This document shows positions 29,767 to 37,597 of a stretch of 64,000 nucleotides of DNA, piece after piece. The notes beneath the pieces are model-generated. The model saw only the letters and a program-made list of their open reading frames with translations. It was not told the DNA's origin and did not search any database. Every line of letters begins with the position of its first letter. The first letter of the stretch is position 1. The DNA is taken from contig JAKAFB010000006.1 in NCBI GenBank assembly GCA_021818105.1, positions 37,609-101,608 of the forward strand. The letters are read 5' to 3'. Both the position numbers and the translations under genes were made by a program. This DNA is from Acidobacteriota bacterium (GTDB lineage: Bacteria > Acidobacteriota > Terriglobia > Terriglobales > Acidobacteriaceae).

Positions 29767-31137
29767 ATGTCTTCATCAGCACTGAGTTTTGCGCATCAAA
29801 ATTACAACCGATTTCTGGATGAATTGAAGGATTTTCTTCGGATTCCATCGATTTCAACCACGCCCGAGCATAAGGAAGATTGCCGCCACACGGCGGAGGT
29901 GCTGGCGAAGGAACTGAGCCGCATTGGCATGGAGAATGCTCGACTGATTGAAACCGAGGGCCATCCACTCGTGTATGCAGACTGGTTGCATGCCAAGGGC
30001 AAGCCGACGGTGCTGTTCTATGCGCACTATGACGTACAGCCGCCGGACCCGCTGGAGGAATGGGTTTCGCCACCATTTGAGCCGACAGAGCGCAATGGGA
30101 ACCTGTATGCCCGCGGCGCAGTAGACGACAAGGGGCAGGCGTGGTTGGAAGTGAAGGCACTGGAGAGCCTGCTGGCGGCGGATGGCAAGTTGCCGGTGAA
30201 TGTGCGCGTGCTGCTGGAAGGGGAAGAGGAAGTCGGTGGTGAGGGGATTGCGAACTTCGTTGCGTCTCGGCCGCCGGAGCTGAAGTCGGATTGTGCGCTG
30301 GTGTGTGACACGGAGATGTTTGCGCCGGATCTGCCGACGCTGTGCATTGGTCTGCGCGGGATGATCTATACGGAGGTCGAGGCGAGGGGCGCCAGGACCG
30401 ACCTGCACTCCGGGATGTATGGCGGCGCGGCACCGAATCCTTTCGTGGCGCTGGCTCAGATCATTGCGCAGCTGAAGGATGAAAATGGCCATATTCTGAT
30501 TCCCGGGTTTTATGACGGGATGATTCCGCCGAGCGCGGAGGAGCTTGCGACGTGGAAGCGCCTGCCGTTTGACGAGGAGAAGTATCGCAAGACGGAGGTG
30601 GGATCAAAGGAACTGGTAGGTGAGGCGGGCTACAGTGTTCTGGAGCGGACCTGGGCAAGGCCGACATTAGACGTGCATGGCATGCCGGGCGGATTTACAG
30701 GAGCGGGCGCGAAGACGGTGATTCCTGCAAAGGCAACGGCGAAGATTTCCATGCGGCTAGCCCCGGGAATGGACCCCGCGCGGGCATTTGAGCAATACAA
30801 GCATTATGTGGAGAAGATTGCACCGGCAGGCGTGGAAGTGGACGTACGGCTGATTCATGCCGGAGATCCGTGCGTGGTGTCGGTGGACAATCGCTATGTT
30901 CAGGCGGCGACGAGGGCTCTGCATGAGGTGTGGGGCAAGGATACTGTGTTCATCCGGTCGGGCGGCTCGATTCCGATTGTTGGGGCATTTGAGCGGTATT
31001 TGGGAGCACCGAGCGTGGTGATGGGCTTTGGTCTGCCAGACGACAATCTGCACGCGCCGAATGAGAAATTCAACCTGAAGAACTTTGCACTGGGAATTGA
31101 CTCGGTGATTCGCTTTCTGGAGGAGGCGGGGCGTTGA
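29767..31137 (+). CDS. M20 family metallodipeptidase
   Basis: A 456-residue cytosolic zinc dipeptidase or related amidohydrolase of the M20/CNDP type. Metal and catalytic residues are in place: YAHYDVQPP (zinc His and catalytic Asp), GAVDDKG (bridging Asp), EGEEEVGG (general base Glu) and the C-terminal zinc His in LPDDNLHAPNE; a dimerisation domain lies between. The ATG at 29767 has GGAGGA nine bases upstream and is preferred over a TTG at 29743. Its stop overlaps the TTG start of the mobA-like gene, so the two are translationally coupled. Confidence 0.92.
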   Translation: MSSSALSFAHQNYNRFLDELKDFLRIPSISTTPEHKEDCRHTAEVLAKELSRIGMENARLIETEGHPLVYADWLHAKGKPTVLFYAHYDVQPPDPLEEWVSPPFEPTERNGNLYARGAVDDKGQAWLEVKALESLLAADGKLPVNVRVLLEGEEEVGGEGIANFVASRPPELKSDCALVCDTEMFAPDLPTLCIGLRGMIYTEVEARGARTDLHSGMYGGAAPNPFVALAQIIAQLKDENGHILIPGFYDGMIPPSAEELATWKRLPFDEEKYRKTEVGSKELVGEAGYSVLERTWARPTLDVHGMPGGFTGAGAKTVIPAKATAKISMRLAPGMDPARAFEQYKHYVEKIAPAGVEVDVRLIHAGDPCVVSVDNRYVQAATRALHEVWGKDTVFIRSGGSIPIVGAFERYLGAPSVVMGFGLPDDNLHAPNEKFNLKNFALGIDSVIRFLEEAGR

Positions 31138-31805
31138 GTGAAGCCCTTGGCGGCGCGGAACTGGTAGCTGCGGGGTTTGTGCTGGCCGGAGGGAACTCCA
31201 GCCGCATGGGGCAGGACAAGGCGCTGACAATGCTGGGCGGGCAGATGCTGATCGAGCGCGCACTGGAAACGCTGCGCAAGGCGAAGCTGCCGGTCGCAAT
31301 AGCGGGGGCGCGCTCGCCCCTGGGGAGATTTGCCCCGGTGATTGAGGATTCGGCGGTGGGGATGGGCCCACTGGGTGGGGTGTACGCGGCCTTGGCTTCA
31401 ATGCGGGCCCACCATGCCGTGTTTCTGCCGGTGGATATGCCGCTGCTGCCTGCATCGCTGCTTGCGTACTTGTTATGGCATGCGCGGGTGACGGGAGCTG
31501 TGGTGACGGTGCCTGCTGTGAATGGATATGCGCAGACGTTTCCGGCAGTGGTGGAGCGAAGCGCGCTGTCTACGCTGGAGAACAGCCTGCGGACAGGCAA
31601 TGGAGGATGCTTTGCGGCGTTCGAGGCTGCGGCGAAGAGCCGTGGCGGGGAGCTGCGCGCACTGCCGGTAGAAATGCTGGTGCAACCTAGGCATGTGGAA
31701 CATCCGGATGGGCTGCCGGCGGCGCTTTGGTTTCTGAATGTCAATGATCCGGCTGAGTTGGCGTGTGCGGAGGCGTTGCTGGAGGGCGTTCATCGCGTAA
31801 GCTGA
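31134..31805 (+). CDS. MobA-like molybdopterin nucleotidyltransferase
   Basis: A 223-residue nucleotidyltransferase of the MobA/MocA group, which attaches GMP (or CMP) to molybdopterin. The signature VLAGGNSSRMGQDKAL at the N-terminus binds the nucleotide, VFLPVDMPLL carries the metal-binding Asp, and LNVNDPAEL closes the domain. It starts with TTG inside the stop of the M20 gene (TTGA overlap). No other molybdenum cofactor gene lies in the window. MobA versus MocA cannot be told apart by eye. Confidence 0.82.
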   Translation: MSEALGGAELVAAGFVLAGGNSSRMGQDKALTMLGGQMLIERALETLRKAKLPVAIAGARSPLGRFAPVIEDSAVGMGPLGGVYAALASMRAHHAVFLPVDMPLLPASLLAYLLWHARVTGAVVTVPAVNGYAQTFPAVVERSALSTLENSLRTGNGGCFAAFEAAAKSRGGELRALPVEMLVQPRHVEHPDGLPAALWFLNVNDPAELACAEALLEGVHRVS

Positions 31806-31814
31806 TGGCATACC

Positions 31815-32660
31815 ATGCCGGACTTCCCTGACCAACCCGATAATGCCCGGGCGCAGAATGACGCGTACGGTGTTGAGCCTCCGGTAGGGCCTGTGGCCGA
31901 GGAGGCTGCGGAGCCGATCATCGTTTTTGAGAATGTATCGATTTCGTTTGACGGACGGCCTGTGCTGCAGGATGTGAGCTTTGTGGTGGAGCGTGGACAC
32001 ACGCTGTGCATTCTGGGGCGAAGTGGTGTGGGGAAGTCAGTAGCGTTGCGCGTTCTGATGGGCTTCCTCAAGCCGGATTCCGGCTCAGTCCGTTTGGCGG
32101 GGCAGGAGATTACGAATCTGGATGAGGAAGGCCTGCAGGAGGTACGCAAGCGGATCACTATGGTCTTCCAGAACGGGGCGCTGTTTGACTCACTGACAGT
32201 GCGGGAGAATGTGGCTTTTCCTCTGCGGGAACGTGGCGGGCTGGACGAAGAGCAAGTGCAGCAGATTGTGGACCGGTTGATTGGGATGGTGGGCGCGGAA
32301 GATGTGAAGGATGACTTGCCGGCAAGCCTATCGACCGGGCGGAGGCGCGCGGTGGCGATTGCGCGGGCGCTGGCGGCACAGCCGGAGGTGGTGCTGTACG
32401 ACGAGCCGACGACGATGGTGGATCCGTTGATTGCACGACGCCTTGGAGACCTGATTCAACGGCTAAAACACCAGATGGGCTTTACGAGCATCGTGGTAAC
32501 GCATGACACGCGATTTGCCGAGCGGCTGGCGGATACAGTCCTGTTTCTGCATGAGGGCCGGGCGGCGTATTTTGGGTCTCTGCCGGGGTTCCTGGCGACG
32601 CAAGACCCAAACATTCAGCTCTTTCTGGCGCTGGATGAGTATGCACCACCTGCAAGTTAA
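31815..32660 (+). CDS. MlaF-like ABC ATPase with altered signature motif
   Basis: A 281-residue ATPase resembling MlaF, the ATPase of the Mla lipid-transport complex that keeps outer membrane lipid asymmetry. Walker A is GRSGVGKS, Q-loop VFQNGALFDSLTVREN is MlaF-like, and Walker B is VLYDEPTTMVDP. The signature normally LSGG reads LSTGRRR here, a substitution at a residue that contacts ATP in the dimer. The first about 40 residues are an acidic Pro-rich leader. No mlaE permease or mlaD gene adjoins it, so the partners must be elsewhere. It starts nine bases after the mobA-like stop. Confidence 0.8.
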   Translation: MPDFPDQPDNARAQNDAYGVEPPVGPVAEEAAEPIIVFENVSISFDGRPVLQDVSFVVERGHTLCILGRSGVGKSVALRVLMGFLKPDSGSVRLAGQEITNLDEEGLQEVRKRITMVFQNGALFDSLTVRENVAFPLRERGGLDEEQVQQIVDRLIGMVGAEDVKDDLPASLSTGRRRAVAIARALAAQPEVVLYDEPTTMVDPLIARRLGDLIQRLKHQMGFTSIVVTHDTRFAERLADTVLFLHEGRAAYFGSLPGFLATQDPNIQLFLALDEYAPPAS

Positions 32661-33217
32661 GAAGTGATTCGTCCTGGTTTTCATCAGGGTAAGAGCACTT
32701 TTTTTGTGGCAACTCGTGGGTGAGTCCTGCATAGTAGACATTAGAATTTCCTATCTTCTAATTTGCTGGAGATTCCATCACGGTCGAGTGGTGGGAACGA
32801 ATGGCTTGAATTTTTTGTTTTGTACGGTTGCCTTCGGTGGGGCTCCCTCCGATCGCGGAAGTAGAGGCTGAGGCGTGCCCGCTCTGACCAGCAGAGCGGT
32901 TCTGATTTTCTGGGATATGGAATCAGAGAGGGTGTACTGACGGGAAACGACGGCCTTCGGTTGTTCCGACAGGGAAACAGCAGTTTGAAACATAAGTAAC
33001 GCAAGTGTAGACGTGGATCGCTGCATGGGTCTGTTCTCCATGAAGAGGCGGCTTTGAGGCTGCTATGAATCCGGACGAAAGCGATGGCGAGCAGGCCTGT
33101 GTGTCACGTCTGCGTTGAGAATTGGCAAACCGTGTAAGTTGAGGTTGTTTTGTTCGCGATGTTGATGTGAGGTATTTTCCTCTCTCGTAAAAGTCGTGGG
33201 GTTTTCGGGTTCTGTGT
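32661..33217. other. 557-base intergenic region with two inverted repeats
   Basis: No gene is supported; open frames here are antisense or low quality. The base composition is more A+T rich than its surroundings. Two perfect inverted repeats stand out: ATTAGAA (32740-32746) with TTCTAAT (32756-32762), and CCGCTCTG (32879-32886) with CAGAGCGG (32892-32899) closing a five-base loop and followed by TTCTGATTTT, which could be a weak terminator. The rest is presumably the long leader of the exopolysaccharide gene. Confidence 0.5.
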
Positions 33218-34738
33218 ATGGCCACATTGGGTTCCTTACAACGGGTGTCCTCGAGAGCCGACTCGGCAACGAGGTTGCTGGATGATACGGGGTTGACTCC
33301 ATCCCGGGCTTCGCAGAGCGCGGTGGCCCGCTGGATGTTCGTGGACGCGATTACGGTGGCTGTGTCCGCAGTAGTTGCGGTGCTGCTGGTGTTGTACCTT
33401 GGGCCGGTACTGGGGGCGCGTGATTTTTATCATGGGACGTTGTTTCGGGGGAATTCCCTGGCGTGGCACCTTGCGATTCTGGCCGGATTCATTGTGGCCT
33501 TGCTGGCGGCCAGCCAGAGCCTAAAGCTGTATAAACCGCCGTATCTGAGCGGATTTTTGCATGAGCAGCGATTGAGCATGCAGGCATGCCTGCTCGCGGG
33601 CCTGTTGCTGATGGGGTCGCTCTACCTGATTCATAGCGTAAGGGTGCCGCGCATTGTGGTGCTGGTGACGCTGTTGCTGGCCACTGTGAGCCTGAGCCTG
33701 CGGAGGTTGGTGTATCGCATTCTGCTGCATCGCAGATTCGAACGCGGAATTGATACGCGGAACGTACTGATTGTGGGGACGGGACCTGTGGCGCATGCGC
33801 TGCGCCGGCAATTGGAGCGCACACGGCATCTGGGCTACAGCTTCAAGGGATTCGTTGCCATACGGAGCGGAGAAGACGGGAAGGGCCTAGGCGTCGAGGA
33901 TGTGGCGGGGGATCTGAAGGCTTTGTTTCCGCTGGTGCGGCAGCACTTTGTGGATGAGATCCTTGTGGCCGCACGCTGCGATGGCGCGGCATTGCGGGAG
34001 ATGGTGGAGGAGGCGCGCGCATGCGATGTGGATCTTCGCGTGGTCCCGGACAACTACGACGGGGTGACGAGCTGGAGCAAATCGATCGAGTACATTGGGC
34101 AGTTTCCAACCATTCCGCTGCATCAGGGACGTGTTTCAGAACTGGGGTTGCTCTTGAAACGGATGTTTGACGTGGTGTTTTGCGCACTGGGCGTGGTGGC
34201 GCTGGCCCCGTTGTATCTGGTGATTGCGCTCCTCATCAAGCTGGATTCACCAGGGCCGGTGTTTTATGCATCAGACAGGATCGGCAAGAAAGGGCGCGCT
34301 TTTCGATGCTTCAAGTTCCGGACGATGGTGCGGGATGCGGAACAGCGCCAGGCGGATTTGATGTACATGAACGAACGGGACGGAGTCCTGTTCAAGGTGA
34401 GCAATGATCCGCGCGTGACGAGGGTGGGGCGCCTGCTGCGCAAGTATTCGCTGGATGAACTGCCGCAGTTTTTCAATGTCTTGCGGGGCGAGATGAGCCT
34501 GGTGGGTCCGCGGCCGCCTCTGGCAAGCGAAGTGAAGCAATACAAACTGGGGCATCTGCGAAGGCTGAATGTGCTGCCTGGAATTACGGGCCTGTGGCAG
34601 GTGGAGGCCCGGCACGATCCTTCATTTGACAGCTACGTCTCATGGGACATGGCGTATATCGAGGACTGGAGCATCTGGCTGGACATGAAGATCATGGTGC
34701 GCACGGTGGGCGTGGTGTTGTCGGGCACAGGCACGTAG
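33218..34738 (+). CDS. Exopolysaccharide-initiating polyprenyl glycosylphosphotransferase
   Basis: A 506-residue membrane enzyme of the WcaJ/WbaP type that loads the first sugar phosphate onto undecaprenyl phosphate. About four N-terminal membrane helices (45-180) precede a Rossmann-like CoA-binding domain (NVLIVGTGPVAHALRR near 185) and a fifth helix. The catalytic domain carries FKFRTM, the metal-binding KYSLDELPQ and LVGPRPPL, and the terminal PGITGLWQV. It is alone: no further capsule genes follow, so the rest of the polysaccharide locus is elsewhere or dispersed. The ATG at 33218 has no clear ribosome binding site. Confidence 0.93.
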   Translation: MATLGSLQRVSSRADSATRLLDDTGLTPSRASQSAVARWMFVDAITVAVSAVVAVLLVLYLGPVLGARDFYHGTLFRGNSLAWHLAILAGFIVALLAASQSLKLYKPPYLSGFLHEQRLSMQACLLAGLLLMGSLYLIHSVRVPRIVVLVTLLLATVSLSLRRLVYRILLHRRFERGIDTRNVLIVGTGPVAHALRRQLERTRHLGYSFKGFVAIRSGEDGKGLGVEDVAGDLKALFPLVRQHFVDEILVAARCDGAALREMVEEARACDVDLRVVPDNYDGVTSWSKSIEYIGQFPTIPLHQGRVSELGLLLKRMFDVVFCALGVVALAPLYLVIALLIKLDSPGPVFYASDRIGKKGRAFRCFKFRTMVRDAEQRQADLMYMNERDGVLFKVSNDPRVTRVGRLLRKYSLDELPQFFNVLRGEMSLVGPRPPLASEVKQYKLGHLRRLNVLPGITGLWQVEARHDPSFDSYVSWDMAYIEDWSIWLDMKIMVRTVGVVLSGTGT

Positions 34739-34789
34739 GGCGCATGGGGTCGTGAGCACATCACTCGGGGGTGGGATTACACTGAAGGA

Positions 34790-36433
34790 GTGAAGATCGC
34801 ACTGGCCCAGATCAATCCCACTGTTGGGGATTTCACCGGAAACCTGGAAAAAATATTGGCGATGAGCCGTAGAGCTTCCAAGATGGGAGCGCGGCTGGTT
34901 GTGTTTCCTGAGCTGGCGATTTGTGGGTACCCGCCGGCGGATTTTCTGGAGAAGCCCTCGTTTCTGACGCGTTGCGCGACCGCGGTGGAGGAACTGGCGG
35001 AGGCGACGCGGGGACTGCCGACAGCGGTGCTGGTGGGCGTGGCGCTGCCCGCGCCGCCGGATGCGGGCAAACCCGCGGTGAATGCAGCGGTGCTGCTGGA
35101 CCATGGCGCGGTGCTGCTGGAACAGCACAAGAGGCTACTACCGTTCTATGACGTGTTTGATGAGCAGCGCTACTTTTCACCTTTGAGGCCGCAGCAAGTG
35201 GTGGAACTGGACAGTGTGCGGCTGGCAGTTTCCATCTGCGAGGATGCGTGGAACGACAAAGGTTTCTGGCAGCGACGGCTCTACGCAGTGGACCCGATGG
35301 AAGAGCTGATGCGCCAGAAGCCAGCGGTACACATCAATCTTTCTGCGTCGCCGTTCTGGCACTCAAAGCCGGAGACCCGGCGGAGGATGCTGGCGGCGAT
35401 TGCGAAGCGCGATGGGATTCCTGTGTTCATGTGCAACCAGGTGGGCGGCAATGACAGCCTGGTGTTTGACGGTTCGTCACTGGCGCTGAACGCACGCGGC
35501 GAGCTAATTGCGCAGGCAGGTGCTTTTGAAGAAGATCTGGTGATGGCGGACGCTTTGGGGGCGCCGTCAGTACCTGAGCCACAGGCAGATGAGACAGAGG
35601 CGGCGTATCGGGCGCTAGTGCTGGGCACGCGGGACTACGTGCGGAAATGCGGCTTCAGCAAGGCGCTGGTGGGGTTAAGCGGCGGTATCGACTCGGCCCT
35701 GGTGGCAGCGATTGCGACCGAAGCGCTGGGCGCGGAGAACGTGATGGGTGTGGGGATGCCCAGCCCATATTCCTCAGCAGGGTCGATCGAGGACAGCCGC
35801 AAGCTGGCGGCGAACCTTGGGATTCGCTTTGAGGTGATTGGCATCAGTGATCTGTTTCGCGAGTATACGCGCGCACTGGAGCCGCTGTTTGCGGGTCTGA
35901 AGGCAGATACGACGGAGGAGAATATCCAGTCACGTATTCGGGGTACTCTGCTGATGGCACTCTCGAATAAATTTTCCGCGCTGGTATTGACTACGGGGAA
36001 TAAGTCAGAGATGGCGGTGGGGTATTGCACGCTGCACGGTGACATGGTGGGAGCGTTGGCGGTGATTGGCGACCTAGTGAAGACGCGGGTGTACTCGGTG
36101 TGCCATTGGTTAAACCGTGATCAGGGAGTGATTCCAGCTGCGATTCTGGAAAAGCCGCCCTCGGCGGAGTTGCGTCCGGGGCAAAAGGATACGGATTCGC
36201 TGCCGCCGTACGAGACTCTGGACCCGATCATAGAGGCATATGTGGAGCGCTACGAGACGCCGGAGCAGATTGCGGAGGAGCACGGGATACCCATAGACCT
36301 GGTGCGGCAGGTGGTGCGGCTGGTAGAGCGCGCGGAGTATAAGCGGCAGCAAGCTGCCCCGGTACTGAAGGTTACGTCGAAGGCATTTGGGATGGGGCGC
36401 AGATTTCCCATTGCCGTGAAGGTTCAGGTATAA
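34790..36433 (+). CDS. nadE: Glutamine-dependent NAD+ synthetase
   Basis: Converts deamido-NAD to NAD with ammonia from glutamine. The 547 residues hold an N-terminal nitrilase-type glutaminase with the Glu-Lys-Cys triad (Glu in VFPELAICGYP, Lys in HKRLLPFYD, C150 in AVSICEDAW) and a C-terminal synthetase with the ATP-binding loop LSGGIDSAL near 296-304 and TTGNKSEMAVGY. It starts with GTG at 34790, matching the family start MKIALAQINPTVGD; the only purine-rich ribosome binding sequence (AAGGAG) overlaps the GTG itself, which is unusual. Confidence 0.96.
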   Translation: MKIALAQINPTVGDFTGNLEKILAMSRRASKMGARLVVFPELAICGYPPADFLEKPSFLTRCATAVEELAEATRGLPTAVLVGVALPAPPDAGKPAVNAAVLLDHGAVLLEQHKRLLPFYDVFDEQRYFSPLRPQQVVELDSVRLAVSICEDAWNDKGFWQRRLYAVDPMEELMRQKPAVHINLSASPFWHSKPETRRRMLAAIAKRDGIPVFMCNQVGGNDSLVFDGSSLALNARGELIAQAGAFEEDLVMADALGAPSVPEPQADETEAAYRALVLGTRDYVRKCGFSKALVGLSGGIDSALVAAIATEALGAENVMGVGMPSPYSSAGSIEDSRKLAANLGIRFEVIGISDLFREYTRALEPLFAGLKADTTEENIQSRIRGTLLMALSNKFSALVLTTGNKSEMAVGYCTLHGDMVGALAVIGDLVKTRVYSVCHWLNRDQGVIPAAILEKPPSAELRPGQKDTDSLPPYETLDPIIEAYVERYETPEQIAEEHGIPIDLVRQVVRLVERAEYKRQQAAPVLKVTSKAFGMGRRFPIAVKVQV

Positions 36434-36475
36434 GCTTAAAGGGGGCGAATTCCGGCCCCTTGGAGGAGATTCAGC

Positions 36476-37486
36476 TTGATTCGTGTGTATACCCGCCTTG
36501 CCAGCGCAGTCGCGTTGGTTGCAATGTTCCTGCCCATCGCCAAGGCCACCGCGCAACAACAGGTGCCGGCTGTGCCAGCGGCGCCTTCAGCCATGGCGCC
36601 TGCGCCACCAGCTGCTGCACCCGCACCGGAAGTGGTGTTTCCCAAGACAAGTCCGGAGTTCTTTACGGCTGCCTCTCCGACGCGGGACGTCATCGACGAG
36701 TTTTTCAAGACCAGTTGGGGCTATGACCCGAATCGTGTGTGGCAGATCCAGGCCATTATGAAGACGCCTGTGGAAGGCGTGAGCAAGGTGGTCGTGCTTG
36801 TGGGCGACAAGAGCGGCAAACAGAAGATCGCCGCCGTACAGTTCTTCGTGATGCCGGACGGGAAGCACATTGTTGCGGGAGATGAGATTCTGCCTTTTGG
36901 AGCGCATCCATACGCGGACAGCCGTGCCGAATTGCAGCAGAAGGCTGATGGCCCGTATCGGGGACAGACGGCAAAGGACCTGGAACTGGTCGAGTTTGCC
37001 GACTTCCAATGTCCGCATTGCAAGGATGCACAGGCGAACATGGACAAGTTGCTTGTGGACTTCCCGAAGGCGCGTGTTGTTTTCCAGAACTATCCACTGG
37101 CGCGTATTCACCCGGAGGCTGTGACCGCGGCGGAGTATGGTGTGTGTGTGAATAAGCTGGGCGGAAGCGATGCCTTCTTCCGGTATGCGCAGGCGGTGTT
37201 TGATGGGCAGGAGGGCCTGGCAACCAAGGACGGAGCGACATTGACGCTGAACAGCGCGGTGACCAAGGCGGGACTGGACCCGGTGAAGGTTGCGGCCTGC
37301 TCGTCTACCCCGGAGACCGCGACCACAGTGGAGAACTCAGTGAAACTGGCACAGGATTTGAACGTGCTGGAAACGCCGACCCTGATGGTGAACGGGCGGC
37401 AGGTGCCGATAGGCGGACTGCCGTATGAGACGCTGAAGAAAATTATCGAATACCAGGCACAACTGGACGGTGTGGCAGCGCAGTAA
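36476..37486 (+). CDS. DsbA-like periplasmic thiol oxidoreductase
   Basis: A 336-residue exported protein. A signal peptide (about 1-26, ending AKATAQQQ) is followed by a Pro/Ala linker, an N-terminal alpha/beta domain (about 60-150) and a thioredoxin domain of DsbA/DsbG type with the CPHC active site (C179, C182) and the cis-proline in TPTLMVNG. It should form or rearrange disulfides in the periplasm. The TTG start has GGAGGAG eight bases upstream. The extra N-terminal domain recalls the dimerisation domains of DsbC/DsbG. No DsbB partner adjoins it. Confidence 0.87.
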   Translation: MIRVYTRLASAVALVAMFLPIAKATAQQQVPAVPAAPSAMAPAPPAAAPAPEVVFPKTSPEFFTAASPTRDVIDEFFKTSWGYDPNRVWQIQAIMKTPVEGVSKVVVLVGDKSGKQKIAAVQFFVMPDGKHIVAGDEILPFGAHPYADSRAELQQKADGPYRGQTAKDLELVEFADFQCPHCKDAQANMDKLLVDFPKARVVFQNYPLARIHPEAVTAAEYGVCVNKLGGSDAFFRYAQAVFDGQEGLATKDGATLTLNSAVTKAGLDPVKVAACSSTPETATTVENSVKLAQDLNVLETPTLMVNGRQVPIGGLPYETLKKIIEYQAQLDGVAAQ

Positions 37487-37512
37487 GGCCAGGCAAAATC
37501 CAGCGAATCGAG

Positions 37513-37563
37513 TCCCCGCTTCGACGAGCAACCCGCAAATGGGATGCGCAGTTGAAGCGGGGA
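37513..37563. terminator. Bidirectional hairpin between dsbA-like and secretin genes
   Basis: TCCCCGCTTC (37513-37522) pairs perfectly with GAAGCGGGGA (37554-37563), with inner CAAC/GTTG pairing in the loop. It fills the 111-base gap between two convergent genes; no strong T-tract follows on either side. Confidence 0.5.
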
Positions 37564-37597
37564 TTCTAATTTGGGTGCCGCTGCGACAGCTAGAAGG

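Noticed and set aside
29270..30433. 388-codon N-terminal extension of the uup frame
   Set aside because: It runs antisense through the rhodanese and M20 peptidase genes; the ABC-F family start is at 29269.
32741..33302. Three minus-strand frames in the gap before the exopolysaccharide gene
   Set aside because: They overlap each other, lack ribosome binding sites and have coding-unlike composition.
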